NCBI RefSeq assembly: GCF_048771995.1
Contig: NC_133063.1
Location: forward strand, 14,680,063 to 14,744,062
DNA from: Taeniopygia guttata
Lineage: Eukaryota; Chordata; Aves; Passeriformes; Estrildidae
Reading direction: 5' to 3'
Length of the DNA: 64,000 bases
This document shows, piece after piece, positions 48,663 to 63,232 of the stretch. The position numbers and the translations under genes were made by a program. The notes below the pieces were generated by a model. The model did not search any database and was not told the origin of the DNA. It saw nothing but the letters and a program-made list of their open reading frames with translations. Every line of letters begins with the position of its first letter. Within the stretch, counting starts at the first letter, position 1.

Positions 48663-49163
48663 TTGCATACAAGCAAAAAAGAAAAAAAAAATTTACTTCT
48701 GAAGTCTACCCGTAAGCTTTAGAAAAAAAAGTAATTTAAACCATGCCTTTATTAAAGGGAGAAAAAAGTTGCTAAGTTTACTAAGCTTTTGGTCTGCAGA
48801 ATGGAAGTCTAGCTTCAGGGAAAATGAGTACATTTTGCTAATAGCTGGATCCAATTTAAAAGGCGCCATAAGACAACAAATCTAAATCACTAAACAAAAC
48901 CAATGTACTTAAAGATGTTAGAAAATGAGATCAACTGAAATAGAGTAAGAGCTCCTGTCCAACAAAGTGGAACCTTTATTAAAGTTATGGGCAATCTGTG
49001 ATCTTTACCAAATAGAGGTTCAGACTCCATTGAAAAAATTATTTGAACAACTTGACTCTTAAATGTTAATTAAAGAGTCTCAGAGGTCAGACTCCAGCTT
49101 AATTTACAGAGGTAAAAATTAAGAATTTTTTTCAAATAACCAATTCTACAACAGATTAATTTT

Positions 49164-49207
49164 AATTAACAATAAGGAAGCATTTAATTAACAATAAGGA
49201 AGCATTT
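49164..49207. repeat. Perfect 22-bp tandem duplication
   Basis: The unit aattaacaataaggaagcat + tt is present at 49164-49185 and 49186-49207 with no differences. Confidence 0.88.
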
Positions 49208-52200
49208 ATCACCAGCCTCTTCCCCTCTACAGATAAATTGGATTCAAATATTAGATCATTTGCCTACCTAATTAAGGAACAAATGTTACCAGACAATATT
49301 TGAACTAAAAAACAGGTTTTACAATTGCTTAGCATGGGAGAATTTCAGTTTAAGAATTGCCAATTTTACAGTGCTTTTAATGACTTTTCCCCACCTCTAT
49401 CTTAGCTGAAATAATTATTCTTTAATACACCAGTGGCTTTTCATTCTATATAGCCTCAATTTCAAGTGGGCACTCCTATCTTTTATGTCACAGTAAACAC
49501 AGACTTTAGGAGATGAATTTGATTTCACTGAAACTTGTGCAAGTGAGGGGTGCTGAGGCAGCTCACCAGGAGCAATGAAGCAACTTTTTGTGTTACAACT
49601 GTGTTGACAGACTATCAGTTTGGCAATCTGAAAGAGTGTACCCAAAGAGCCAAAAGCCTACTGGATGCAAGCAGAACAGATTAATCATTTTTACAAGGAT
49701 TCTGTAATTGTGATTATTGTGTTTGCCAAGGGTTTGTCAGGAGGCTGAGTAAAGAAGCAGTCTATCAGCTTAAATTAATTTTGCTTTAGACCAAAAACTG
49801 GACTTTTCATAGCTTAAGTTTTCTCTTGGGTCTTGTAGTGCTTGCTTGGACTGCAGAGCCCAAAGAAACTGAAGGCCAGGAACAGCACCACAGCAGCAGC
49901 AATCTTTAAGGCAATCTTTCTTCCTGAGATCCTCATGGCATCAGGGTTCAGTTCATGCTGTTTGTCACAGTGCAATGCTCTGTTTTGGTATACAACTCTT
50001 AATTTTCCAGAGCTATGGCCAAAATGATGACAACATTTCAAATTTTACTCAATTTTACTTTGAGTACTGGAATGAACCACAGTTCAGTAGCTGGAGCTGA
50101 GGCAGATTGAGCTCACGGAGCTCCACCATGCTCTGCATTTAATATCACTGATTGTATAAGCAGCTCCAGGTTGTATAGGCAGATTGTTCGTGCCATTCCC
50201 ACCACCTTGGAAAACCTCCTCTCCTGCTGTGCAGCACAGCATGAGTATCTCAGCCCACTGAAACCCCAGTAAAAAAAGAAAAAGCATAGTCATTCAGGAA
50301 ATAGCAGAATATCAGACATTAGATTTTGGTAATACTGGTAGCAATATTCTACTTCTGTAATTAATTTTATTCCTTCTGATTTGTATTTCTGCAGAGATCA
50401 AGCAATTCCATACTATGAAGGGTGCTGGAAACAATGGAGAAGGACATGCAAGCCCCATCTCTCCTTCTTTAACAGCACTGATGAAGAGCTGTGGGTAGAG
50501 CTCTTGCAGCAACTGCCTATATTTAGTAGCAGAAGAGAAAGGTCAGAAAGTACAGTCAAGGTTTGAAAGGCAAATTCTGTTTGGTCAATGGCAAACTGTG
50601 GAGCAGCTGGCAGCATTTAAAGCTGTACCTGTGCTAGTGTGCCCATGGGCCAGGCAGCATGCTGCCACAGCTATGCAAGCCTCAAGCAGCAGCTTGAACA
50701 TTCTCACATTTATAAATGTGATCCAGGGGCATGCATTTCCTTCCTGACCTTTCTCCTCTGCTCCAACCACATGCTTCTGTTTTAGCATTCACACAGTACT
50801 ACATAATACAATGTTGAAAAGTTTATATAAAACCATAGCCTTGCTCAAGAGAAACCTCATCAGCTTCCACAGGCTGCAAACATGACTCTACTTCCACCTG
50901 CAAATAAACATGTGCCTTTCCCACAGCCAGCACAGAGGCTCTTTTCTACATGACCAAACAGAAGCCAGGAATCACAAAATATGCTGCTTCAGAAAACCCA
51001 GGCAGAACAGCAGGCAACCTTGCTGTGATCAAAAAGGCAGAGCAACCAAAGGATAGCACTTCTGGACAGGATTCACTCTTGGCAAGGCAGCAAACGCTGA
51101 GGACTTGTTTGGAGAAGACAAATGCTCTTTTTTCCCCTACTTGAGGCTTACAGCAGAGAACTCCCAATTACAAACCAGACACTCTTCTCCCTATGTGGGC
51201 CCCATCTGTGATCAAGGACAGCTGTGTTGGTAGAAAAACATTTTTCCAAAAGAAGTCAGAAAAGGCAACAGCCTAAGAAGCCATGTCTAATCCTTTTTCA
51301 AAGGTGGCCCTGGCTGCGTCTCTCTTCGGATGTCAAAGCTGTCACTGTGAATAAAGGCTTGGTTGGGATGCCTAATTGTGTGATCTCAATGCTCTTCAGC
51401 CTGCCCCTCCTTACCCTGTCTAACAGGAGATGGATACAAAACAGGATGGTCTCTGGCCTTACAGCAAACCAACAAAGTGATGATAGGGAAATGACCCAGG
51501 GAACAGATGAGGAAAAGGCCACCAGCAGCAAAGCTGTGTGACAGCTTCAACAGCGCTGTCTGGGAGAGCACAGTGCCATGGTGCTTGGAGGCTTTCCTCA
51601 CAGCATGCACATTTGCACTGCCACTGTCCCAGTGCTGGGTAAAGCAGCTCCTATATCATAGTTCATTTAAGGTAAGGAAATGTTTAACACAGCATGTGAA
51701 CTCACTTGATTTCCAAAAAACAAAGGTTTTAAAAAGTAAGCCTTAATTTAAAACATAGATACACTACTTACACTGGAACCAAATGCTTCCCCTTTGCCTG
51801 CATTTTCACTACTGCCTGCTCAGCAAGCTGGAGCACCAGTGACATTCACAGCTTGCAGCAAGATGAAGACGGCAGAAAAGATGTCACCATCTGCCTTTTC
51901 AACAATTTCACTGGAGATGTGTGCTGAATTTTGCTTTGCTGTGGTGCTGCCAGCTCTCTGGAGCATGGCTGCCTTCTCCAAGAAACAAGGCTTGCGCCAC
52001 CTTGCCTGCTCTCCAATCTCACTCCTTCCTTCCTCAGCAGGGTGCTCTGGTGAGGATGGCTGCAGGTGTGAAGACACAGTCTGAGGTGAGTATGGAGAGG
52101 GTGCTGCAGGGCCAGGAGATCCTGCACCTCAGACAGGGGGAAGGAAGACGAGGTCCCAGCCTAAGCTTCAACCAACAACAGAGAGATACTGCAGGGACAA

Positions 52201-52367
52201 GCCTCATGCCTTCAGGAAGGTAAACTTGGCTCTGGCACATGTTCACACCCAAATGGACGCTTTTGCCAAAATGCAGCAACTCAACTGTCTGCCATCTCAT
52301 ATACAGCCCCATCCACATTCCCTCTGACATCCCACTGAAACACCTATCTACAATAATGGCTAGATTA

Positions 52368-52645
52368 GGACAGAATGACAGAAAATAGAATGGTTGGGCT
52401 GGAAGAGACCTTAAAGATCACCTCATTCCAACCCTCCCACCAGCGGCAGGGAGACCTTTCACTAAACCAGGTTGCTCAGAGCTTCATCCTATCTGGCCTT
52501 GAACATGGCCAGGGATGGGGCATACACAGCTTGTCTGGGCAGCCAGTTCCAGTGCCTCACCATCCTCACAGTAAAGAATTGCATCCTAATAGCTAGTCTA
52601 AACCTACCCTCCTTCATTTTGAAGCTGTCACCCCTTGTCCAAGCC
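52368..52645 (-). mobile_element. CR1 LINE 3' fragment
   Basis: The left end resembles the CR1 terminus in reverse (agaatggttgggctggaaga, then gaccttaaagatcacc), followed by ttccagtgcctcaccatcct and gctgtcaccccttgtcc, the reverse complement of the CR1 C-terminal region. About 280 bp. Similarity to the usual consensus is higher than for the other copies in this window, so it is probably younger. Confidence 0.85.
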
Positions 52646-55600
52646 CAACAATATCTCTGGAATCAGCAGAAATTTGTATCACCACAGCAAGCAATTAAAA
52701 CACTTCTCATTACCACTGTCTCTTCTGACTGGCTCCAGATAGAGTCTGCTTATAATTTTTACGCATATAGTTATATATGCACATAAAAGCATGCTGGGTG
52801 TATAAATCTAAATGTTATAGTGGAAAAAAGCACATAAACATATACATCTAATGCAGAAATTCAACTCTGAAGAGTCTGAGATCAAGCACACCAACAGTCT
52901 GTTACCAATTATCATTGAATTTTATCTCCTGTTCAGCAAAACCAAAGGTTACTGTAAGTATCACGGCAACAGTAAACTATCCCCTTTGCCTATGTCCCTC
53001 TCTCCATCCCTCTGCTTCTACCTCATCTGTCTTGTAGCTAGAGGCAAAAAAACCTTTTATCTTTGGTCTCCCACAGTAACTGTGGTCAAAACATTTGTTA
53101 TTTACAGGCAAGATTACTGTCATAGATGGAGTCTGAAACTCCATATGAAAATAAGACTCAAATTCCAATCAAGGAGCAATGTGGCTGCCTGTTTTTTCCA
53201 TAACTTAGGTCACAGGCAGCCTACTCAGCCCATGCTCACATCCTTCTAATTTCCCATTGCTTAAAACCTGGATTTCCACTTTCAAAATAAATAAACACAA
53301 GATTTTTACTCTGAAGACAGAGATCTTTTGCATCACTCTTATACTCATTCTCCCTTCTTCAACACCCAGCAAAAATTCTTAAGTGAAAAATACAATGATT
53401 TTATAAACTCAGAAGAAATATGCTCATTCCTGCAATGAGATCATTTAGACTATTCTCTGTATTTGACATTTTTTTAGTAATCTTTGCCACTTGTTTTACT
53501 CCCTGCTGCTGGAATACAGTGATGGTTGTTGCTTCGGACAATGCTTACACCTTGTGGAGCACAATAAAATTCCTCTTCTTCCTCAGGAACTCCAACTCCT
53601 CTGCAACTCCAACTAGCACAAGAGTTGAAAGTAGGACAGCAGACTTTACCCACATGTTATTAAGTCAGTGACTCGGTGGTGGAATCATATCTGTGTGGTT
53701 AAGAAATTATGTCAGAACATGCACCTTTGAATTGTCCTGTTTCTTGAAGTATTTAGACCTCACAGGGCACAGGGCAGATTTTTTCCAAATCTGTGGTCCT
53801 ATTCAGGCATACTTATCTGCAGCCAGCCTTCAAACAGGAATGAGAAGTATTAGATGAGCTATTTGGATGAAGTCTTAAAGTGAGTTTATTTTAAAAAAAA
53901 TATTTCAGAATTAAAAACCAAAACAAGATAATCAAAAAAACCTCCCAAAGAAAGCAAACCTCAGAGGAAAATCCCTACTACTGACAGCTAGTGGATTTTG
54001 TCTGGATTTTAGAACTACCCCCTCCTTGTTATGGGCACTATGTCAGTGCTATCATATAAATGCAAACAGAGTAACTTTTTAAATTTCATAACAAAGGCAG
54101 GTGGTTTGTATTACAGCACTGGGTTTATACTGCCTGACACAGAAATACTAAGTAAAATTTTATGTAAAGCAATTGCATCCAATTCAGAAAACTTTTAGGA
54201 CTGAGTTCAAGAGCCCAGAAGGCTCCACCACTTCATTCTCCTTGCTGGACAGAACAGAACATAGAATTATCTCCAATCCCTTCCTCTACAGATTCTTTGG
54301 ATAAGCAGTAAAAAATGCCAGACCAACCCAGTTGTATATTTGGTTCCTTCCTCCCATCAGCTCCTCTGCTTTCCAAGTTTTGCTAAGTTTCTGGACTGCC
54401 ACACAGAGGAAATTAGGTTCAAAACTGGTTAGAAAAATCAGTGGCGGTAGTGAACAGGACCAGTAATGTCAGCAGTCAGGGCACAAAAACTCCTGCTCGT
54501 GCCACCCAGCAGCCACTGAGGTCACTTGGAAAAAACATGTTGCTGTTGGCTCCTGGAGGGGTGTGCAACCAGGAGTGCTGACTGGTGGAAAGCTATTTCC
54601 AGTGCTCCATAAATCTCATGTTCTGATCATACCCTTCAGTGAATGCTGATGGAGGGATTTTCTGTTCTTCTCAAGTGGCTGGAAAAGACCCCCTACTTTG
54701 CATGTGGAAACAAAACAAACCCAAATTATAGCTACTCGAGATTATCCTTCAGCCAGTCTTACAAATTCATCTCAACACATCCATTCAGTCACAATGGGCA
54801 CATGAGCCACAGTGAGTCTCATGGGAGGACTCCCATGGCTGTCACTGGAAGCTTTTTTCCCCTCATCTTGTTCCAATTTTCTTAGCTTTGAATTTTGGGC
54901 CTCATCTCTGGGAAGCAAGTGCCACCTTCCTAAAAGCTACTCTTTTCTAAACTCCTTTCACTGGGATAAAGATCCAACTTCTGCAAATGCACGCTTTTGA
55001 AAAACAACCAATATCAATACCAATACCGTCTGTGTCAAAGAGCTTGCAAATTGCATTTAGATACAACATGAACAAGAACATGAAACAGAATGAAGACTCA
55101 ATTTTTTTCAAGATCACAGATGACATTTTGAAAGTGGCTGTGGCTTCAGTCAACACATTTATCAGCAAAGAGGACAGTATACAATACACCCTGAAATTAG
55201 CCCTTTTTCTAGTGAAAACAGGAAGGGCTTTCTATGACAGAGATATATTCATTGGAAGGATATATGTATTGCATAAGGAAATAGGAGAAGTAGAGCAGGG
55301 AAAAAAATAGTATTTCTGTAAGGATGTGTGTAAAAAACATCAGACTGATAAGAGTAAAGAGATTTCACTTTGTGAAAACATAAATCTCCTTCTTTCTTTT
55401 CAATTTAATGAAAGTACTGCCTCAGTAATGATTGGGTGTACAAATCTCAAATATCATTTATTCCAGAAACAAACCTACCCTGCAGGCTGACTCATCTACA
55501 GAGCCTTTTCTAGGCTCCTTATTATTCTTTTATAGATTCCTTCTATCAGGTTCCTCCTGATGTGCTAACTGCAATTCAATTGCAAATAAGAAATTATTCA

Positions 55601-57332
55601 ATGCAACTATACTATGTCTAGTGGGATGGTAATGCTTTAACTAAAACATTCAGAAAGGAAAAGGCAGGTGAAATTTATTTTGCACTCCTGGTAAATTTTC
55701 ACAGCAGATTTTTAAGTCCTGCGAAACATCTTCTTATCCAAAATAAGGCATCTTCTCCTGACTTGAACTGAAACTGAGCAATAACCTGTATATTTAAATA
55801 TAAAATAAGTACAGAAACTATTTTTACTTTTGCATAAAAAATTCACTAGAAAGCAATCCCTGTAATATAGTCGTCAGCTCAAGCCGTCACCTTTTTTGTC
55901 TACTGATTTGGTGCTTCATACCAACAATGGCATCAGTTAAGGAAAAGAACCATGGTTCTCCCCCTGTGGTTGCAATGCTACTATCTGAAACATGTCTACC
56001 TGTTTTACACAGTACAGTCAGGAAGGACAGGCAAGCCTGTGGAGATATTTGCAATACATTACTAACTGTACTCAAAAGCTGGAGACTGCTTCTGAGTCCC
56101 TGCCCCAAGGGAGGACTGGCCCAGTGGCTGTGCTGGAAGGAAAGCTCACCAAGTGCCTTCTGCAAGTGTGCACTGACCTTTCCCAAGTAGTTCCCTTTTC
56201 CCACACAGTTTTACAGTGTTGTCTACAGAGCTCTGTTCCATAAGTGTGCCTTCAAACAATGCCCATCCACAGTCAGCAGGACAGCTGAATAATGCAACCT
56301 GAGAATGTGCTCAGCTAAACACAGTCACCATCAGATGGGAAATGACAAGAATTTATTTGTACTTCCATGTCTGCCAGCTTTTCACAGGCTAGGAAAGATC
56401 AATGAATCCAAGTTATTTTGTTCTAACAGAATTCTCACCACTTCTAGGATGCCAAGCACCTTAGATGGTTTGTATTAGCATGACTGCATTTCTGTCAGTG
56501 AAATAAGATGCCATCACTTTATAGCCTTGGTCACTCTGGCAGACCTCATGCACAATGAAGTATTTGTGTGAGAATAGCTTTATGCCACCCACATGACTGA
56601 TGATATTATGATCTTAACTCATTTTACTCACTTTTACTGCAGAAAGTGTTCTAATTTCTCTTCTCTCCCCAAAATATACTACATTATGATCTCAAATACA
56701 GGGAAAGCATTATGTAAGTGAAGAGCATTTCAGTCTTCTTGCTGAGACAAGGAAACACAACAAAGCAACTTCCCATATGCTGTGCAGGCAAGATAAAAGT
56801 GGTATCTACAGCAGGAAAGAAAGGAAAGCTAACTCTACAGTGAAAAAATCTGGGGAAGTACACCAGAAATATTTCTGCTTCATGCACATTCTGTATTTTT
56901 TATCACCACTTCTTAGATAATTCAGCAACAAGTAAAACAGACTTGCAGAAATATCATCAAGTCTTAAATAGGACTGAAAGTGTCACACCCACTGTTCTCC
57001 TATGGCTGTGATCTTCCTGTCACATTTTTCATTATTTTGCAGGCTACTCAGCCATTCTGTGTCCCTGTGTGCCCACAAATTACAGGCCTCTGGCCAAATG
57101 AAGAACAGAAATAATGGGAGTAACGAGAGGGCTCATCTAGCTAAGAGATTCACTGAATGTTAACTAAGATCTCATGGTGTCGTGTTTTGTAAATTATTGA
57201 CTCCACTTTATTTATGTGAAAGTTCTCAATAGTTTATTCAAATGAGATAAAATCGCACCGCCATTATCAGAAGAGGTGTCATCAAGGCTAGACAGATTTC
57301 AAAAAATACTAGACAACCAAAACTTTTCATAG

Positions 57333-57361
57333 AGAATGTGGAGACCAACTCTCCACATTCT
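57333..57361. repeat. Short inverted repeat (12-bp arms, 5-nt loop)
   Basis: The left arm agaatgtggaga (57333-57344) and right arm tctccacattct (57350-57361) are exact reverse complements. Possible hairpin; no element is recognised. Confidence 0.7.
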
Positions 57362-59749
57362 GCCAGATGCTAGATATTGAATAAATAAAACTGCTGCCAA
57401 AACAGCCACTTTAGGAAGAAACAAAACAAAAACAACCCCAGACCCACTTTAAATTCTGTTATCCCACAGTGTTGTCTGATGGCAGCTGTAGCTGCTGCTT
57501 TATAACATACCCCATTTCTCCTCAGTCAGCTGAACTTACAGCTGGACTTTGTCATGTTCAAAATGCAGCCAGCTTCTATAATGCTTCTCTCCGATGCAGG
57601 ATGTGATATGTCATGGAGATGCAGCCTGTGCATGAGTTATTCTGTTATGTAGTGGGAAGCAGCACAACAAGACAGGGGAAACAGGAAAAGAAAATTGAGG
57701 ACACAATCCTCCTTCTATGGAACTGCTTCCCACTTGTCTGACACTACTTGGCTGAGCCACAATGAGCTGAAGGCACAGAGAGAAAAATGGAAAAACAGCT
57801 TTAAACTTTGAAACCTTCATCGCTTTTAAAAAAAAGATCTCTTGGATATGCTCAATTCAAACAGCTCAGATCAATGAACTTAATCTTTTGAAAACAAACT
57901 TGTAGTTTTGTGTCTTTTCAGATGTTCCAAGGTTTGAGGAGTAAATGGAAAATGAAGGAACAATCTGTTACAGAAGGTGACTGCAAAAAGTGGAAAGGAG
58001 TCACAAATTCTGCAATTTGGCAGATACCCTAGAAGCCTATCTTGGCATCCAAGACTAGGGGCAGACCAATCTGAAATGCGATTAAGCCATCTGCATTTCT
58101 GGCTCTTGTGGCTCCAAAGTTATGCATTATGAATCACAAATATGTTACTTAACCTATGATTTATTTTTTGTTTGGTAAAAGAAGCATTTAAATGTCTGTT
58201 CTAGTAGGAAGATAGACACGGAGCCTATGTATCTGCATTGAAACCTAATCTGAGAGGAGAGTGAGTAGTGAGGAGATCTCTTCAGGAGAGCTCAACCTTT
58301 ACATTCCAGGCCTAGACTCACTCTGACCTCTCTCCTCTCCTGACTGACACAAAGGAATCCACACAGGGCAGATAACCTGCTGGAAACCCTCCACTCCTTT
58401 TGAAGCAACATGTACCCCTAGATTGTTGAGTCTGGACATGCACATGGCAACAAATACCCAGGAGTACCAAACGATGCTGTTGTCAGCTTCACTGGTTGGG
58501 GACAGACCTACACTTTGCTGTGGGCAGGTGCAGATGCCACCAAGTGTGCAATGCTTTACTACAAGAAGCATGGTCAATTTTAAAATCAAAATAAAGATGC
58601 TTCAGTCACACAGACAGAACAGATTTAAGAAATATAAACAAGGACCTTTCATGCTGTACTTGTGCAGAACAGATGGGCTCCCAGTAATAATCTTCAAAAT
58701 TATTATGTACAAATTTTAAGACCAAACTTTGTGAAAATACATAAAAGATCGCACTTCTTTGTGTATGTACCCTCTCAGACTATTGGTTCTATCATTACTT
58801 ATCCCTACTGGAAGACGATTGTGAATTTAAATGATACTTTTCAAAAACAAGAAAACAAGTTTATTTCTTAACTTTCTGCTGTTGAATGGAACACAGCTGG
58901 CAACCTCACTTCCAAAAATTCTGGAATAAACCCTCTGACATTCATAGTTTTCTTTTTATTGGCCTGCTTGCAAGTTTTTTATGTTTTTATTTTTAATAAT
59001 CCATTTCTGATGTTTAGCTACTGGTAATACAACAGGATCCCTGTAAGTAATTTATGTATCCACAAATTAAATCTAGACAAGAACAGGCTCAGCCTGCAAT
59101 TCTTTGCCCCAGGGTCACAACAACAAAAATCCCCTCTGCACATACATGAGAATGAGGCACAAATAATCTGTTCCTCAGGTAGGTGAGGCCATGGGAGCTA
59201 GTTCCCTTTAAAGGACTGTAAGTCCCCCTTCCTGGGGTCTGATGACTGGTAAAATGTTAATGGTAATGTTATCTTAGTTGTACTTCTAAGTGAGTTGTCT
59301 GCTAAGCCCTTGGTTTCACCTTGTAAAATAAAATAGAGATTATGTTCATTTCATAGAGGTCCTAATCTTGAGGGTTTGTGGAAGTTTTTCACAAAAACAT
59401 TCCAATAGATTGTGTACTTTTACGTTAACACTGCAAGGAAAAAAGAAAGCATGAAAATGAAGAGGAAGGAGAAACCTGAGAGACTGAAGCTTGTGGCCCA
59501 GTGCTTACAATTCATAGGCATGAAACAGCAACAACACAGCTATTGCTTTGATCTATGTCCCTGTTAATTCCTCTTCCCATAATAGAACCACTGACATTTC
59601 ACTGGTATTCAGATGTGATTAAAATATATTCTAATATCTATAAATAGAAATGTTGGTTCAAGTACTAATTGAAAACAAATCTGGCATTTGGAAAACTGTA
59701 CCAACAAAAAGTAAAAAGGAGCAGTAAACAGCAGCAATTGAAATGTTGG

Positions 59750-59779
59750 TTTTTTTTTTGTTTTTTTTTTTTTTTTTTT
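59750..59779. repeat. Poly-T tract
   Basis: 29 T residues interrupted by one G (59760). On the AOPEP-sense (-) strand this is poly-A. No adjacent retrocopy was recognised. Confidence 0.9.
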
Positions 59780-60952
59780 CTGAGAAAAAGGTAGACATAT
59801 GTTCTGTCAATCTTTACATTAAGGTTTGGATTTCCAAGTCTTTCCAAGCATCCACATAGCAACTTCAGAGTAAAAGTAACAAGACAGATTTTGCTCCCAC
59901 CTTCAAGTCTAACAATTGCCACAAAGTTCCAAGAATAACAGGTTAAGTCAAGCACACTGGCTTTCTGCAAACTTCTGCAAGGTAGTTTTTAAATAAACAG
60001 AACTCAAATGTTAAGTTCACCATATTCCTTCATTGCACAGTAGCTTGGTGGTATGCTACATCATAATTAACCCTTGTTTTATACATATATATATACACAC
60101 ACATGCATCTCTAGACTCCTTTTTGAGACTTTCATCTCTGACTTTCTTACCTCTTCCTGAATACTACATACTTGAAGCAAAGGCTGTTTGCAAGGGTGCT
60201 TTCAGCCACCACTTCTGCATTAGTTTTCAGAAATCTCCCAGCTTGAGAAAGGCATGGGACTTAAAAGAGTCCTCTCTGCACATGGTAATAAACATTTACT
60301 GGTTTGCCTCCCGAAGCTATAAAGCACTTTGGAGCAAGGATGCTACCCTTTATGATATCATATAAAGCAGTGTTTTCCTTAGAGGCTATTAATGTCACCG
60401 GCACTTAGTAGAAGCAACTACAAAAAATATTAAATTAAGTCCTCAAACCAGAAAACACTGTAGTCTCTCTGGAAAGCTAACATTCCTAAAACCTGAGTGA
60501 GCCTTTGGAGCATGCAAAGAGGAACAATATGAGCTGACAATGGGAAAAATAATTTTAGACTATAACAGACATGATTACATTTGGAGACAGTATCACAACA
60601 AAAACAAACTGGGCTCCACTACACAGAAAAACATTGTGAAAAATTTAACACTTGAACAGATGTGCTGCCTCAGGTACATGTAAAATAGTTAGAACATCTG
60701 GGCTGCACTGTACTTTACTGCCACAGTATGCAAAACACACCTGAACCTGCCTACACAAAACACACAGAAATACAGTCATTATGGCACATGAAGATGCAAC
60801 GATAGTGGAGTTAAGATCATCCAATTTCAGATTCAGACATGAAAAAAAAAAAAACAAAACTTCAGTGAGCCTGGTTCCTAGTGGAATCCTGTCATTCCTA
60901 GTCAACAACAACAGCGGCATACATTAGAGAGGTTTGTTTTTATGTGACTTAC

Positions 60953-61069
60953 CTCAGCATCTTGCTCCCGGAGCTGGTATGTTCTCTCTAAGCACTGGAG
61001 TATTCTAGGACACAGTGTCTTCTCCTCCAAGAGGAACTCCAGAAGTAAGACCAGCTGATCAGGGAGAAG
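60953..61069 (-). CDS. AOPEP: AOPEP third-from-last coding exon
   Basis: 117 bp, 39 codons, phase 0 at both ends. On the - strand the acceptor is ..ttttcttttag and the donor gtaagt (60952-60947). It reads LLPDQLVLLLEFLLEEKTLC and ends RTYQLREQDAE, matching the human DQLVLLL..LLEEKTL..RTY.L.DQDAE region. It is the first AOPEP exon visible here; the next one upstream is outside the window. Confidence 0.93.
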
Positions 61070-61374
61070 CTAAAAGAAAAATAAATGCCTTGTGTGAATG
61101 AAAATCTCTACTGGTTGAGCAACGTAAGTGGAAACAAACCAAAGAGGACAAGATTGTGATAACCTGTGTACTTCCAGCATGTGCTTTAAACACAACTTCG
61201 ACCTCTAGCTGGTTTCTGAAAAGCCTCAGGGTTTATTTGTCTGTGTCCTGAAAGACTCGGCTGGGGCACAACTAGGATTCGTTTTCCATAGTTTCCATTG
61301 CCACAGTTAGGTCAAATCTAAAACATGATTATCTTATTGAAATATAATCATGGCTTAATAAGTAATATTTTTAT

Positions 61375-61436
61375 GATATATAAAATAAATAATAAATAAT
61401 AAATAATAAATAAACAAATATATAATAAATAAATAA
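61375..61436. repeat. AAT/AAAT microsatellite
   Basis: A run of taaataat-type units with minor interruptions (a caaatata break near 61415). Confidence 0.85.
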
Positions 61437-63232
61437 TTCTATTTTGTTTGGGTTTGAAAAGTGAATAATTTACAGTGCATAATTTGAGGAATCAAGGAGG
61501 CATATGAATATATAATGGTTTAGGGTGGTGTTTTTATCTGATATACAAGCATTTGCATGATATGTTTACAGTGAACAAAGAAACATAATACAAATAAGTG
61601 ACTATCAAACAAGTGCTGTAAAAACACATTCTGAGGCACATTTCAGTGCAAGGAGTCACAAACCATCCATCCTTTCATGGGAACATACGGTATAGCATCT
61701 ACACAAGGATATATATTCAGTAGTTTCTGTTAGTTTCTTGACTCCAGAACCTATCATTTTGAACTGGAACCTAATGTATCTTAAAAAAAATAGCACAAGA
61801 AGTCTGTTGTAGCCAGTACTTAAGTGCTCTGTTTAATAGGCTTATTGCATGAACAAATAAATAATTCAAACAGAGCTCAGAGAGAAATTGCACCAGCTGC
61901 CAGGAAACATCTCATGGATATTCAGGCTCCAAGGTGATCAGTCAGAAGTTTTTTTATATACCCCAAAACTTTCCCCACTATTCATCATTGCATGGCACCA
62001 AAGCAGGAAGGGGAAAAGGAAAAGAATGTCAGTAAAGCTTTTACATACAAAAAGAAATCAATCCTGCTCACTTCTAATGTTCTTGAGACAGAATAATGAA
62101 AAAAGACAGCCTGTTACTTTGACAGTACTTCCAGTTTTCACCACATTTGGTGAAATGTTTGGTGGGAACATTTCTGTTCCCACCTCGCTGCCTGCCCATG
62201 TCCGCTTTGCCGCGTCACTGCGCCAAGCAGGGATGAAATTAAGTCAGCTATAGGAAATGCCTCTTCCAACAACACATCCCACAGCCAAGGCTGTTTATGT
62301 GGACTGAACAAGACTGGACTCCTGATCTTGGACAGCAAGTCCATGAAGATACCCAGGATCTTCTGGTAAGTCTTACTCTGTAAAATATCTACATTAATAA
62401 CTAATTTAGCAACATGACATTTTCTTCCCTCTTAGACTGATTAGTACCTAGATCAGAATTAAGAGGAAAGGGCATCTCTATTATGATAATGCTTTGGCTT
62501 CTTTGCATTTTGATTTCTTTACAAATTTTAATTGGTAAAATTGTATTCCTGAAGACTGAAAATACCTCATATCTTACTAGCTCTTAGTGGAACATTTTGT
62601 AAGTAATACCAAAGCCTGCCAGTCACATGGTGTTGTTAAAAGTGGCAAGGTATTTAAAAATATTGAATATTTCACTTCACGGCAACTACTAAAATGGCAG
62701 CTTACATGCTTATTATGGAGTCCAACAGCAGTTGCCAGGGGGTTGGTGAGACAAGTTAAAAAATAAAACAGGAAAAGCTTCTGGGAAGTGACTCTACTTG
62801 GAAACTGAATTAATTCTGAACACTAATACAAAATTTTGCAGAATACCACACAAAGAAAGGTAACTTCTGATCTAGACAGTTTTCACTGCTAATTAAAAAG
62901 ACAGAAGAACAATACTTAATTTGCAGAACCTATAGAACAGTAGCTTGAATAAGTAGATACAGAACAGCTGAGTATTTTATAATATATCTGCAGTATAATT
63001 GCTACACAGATTCACGCACAGAAAGCTATTGTTTAAAGGTAGCATTACAGAATCTCAGTGAAACCAACAAAGGAGCAACAGCAGAGCAGCAGCCATGCCC
63101 CTAATTTACTGTCTGTCTAGTGCTGCATCACGGCTGAAGTTTTTTCAGAATTACCAGTTACACTCTGAGAGTCAGTAAAACAGACAACCAAAACCCCAAT
63201 AAAACAAACAAATAAACAAACCCAAGAGTTTA

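Larger units (their letters stand above)
43707..60952 (-). other. AOPEP large intron
   Basis: 17.2-kb gt..ag intron. It contains the tandem duplications at 44352 and 49164, CR1 fragments at 48193-48662 and 52368-52645, a small inverted repeat at 57333-57361 and a long T tract at 59750. No additional AOPEP exon was recognised. The longest chance frame (46808-47365, -) has no recognisable homology. Confidence 0.8.
40852..61069 (-). other. AOPEP: AOPEP (C9orf3) gene, last three coding exons
   Basis: Aminopeptidase O, an M1-family zinc metallopeptidase reported to convert angiotensin III to angiotensin IV. The catalytic HExxH domain is encoded upstream, beyond position 64000. The window covers the C-terminal 114 residues, which correspond to the helical (leukotriene-A4-hydrolase C-terminal-like) domain. 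Three exons with gt..ag borders join in phase 0. Motifs recognised from the family are REQDAEVRHRWCELVIKHKY across the first junction, then IERFLREDQ, AMGVYLYGELMV and VVAEMLF before the stop. Intron sizes are about 17.2 kb and 2.6 kb. The gene converges on FANCC, the same arrangement as in human. Confidence 0.95.

Noticed and set aside
52851..53249. 132-codon + strand frame in the AOPEP intron
   Set aside because: No homology, domain or splice context recognised; it is antisense to AOPEP and likely a chance open frame.
54987..55310. 107-codon + strand frame with a plausible amino-acid composition
   Set aside because: No recognised relatives and no exon borders or promoter; antisense to AOPEP in a long intron.
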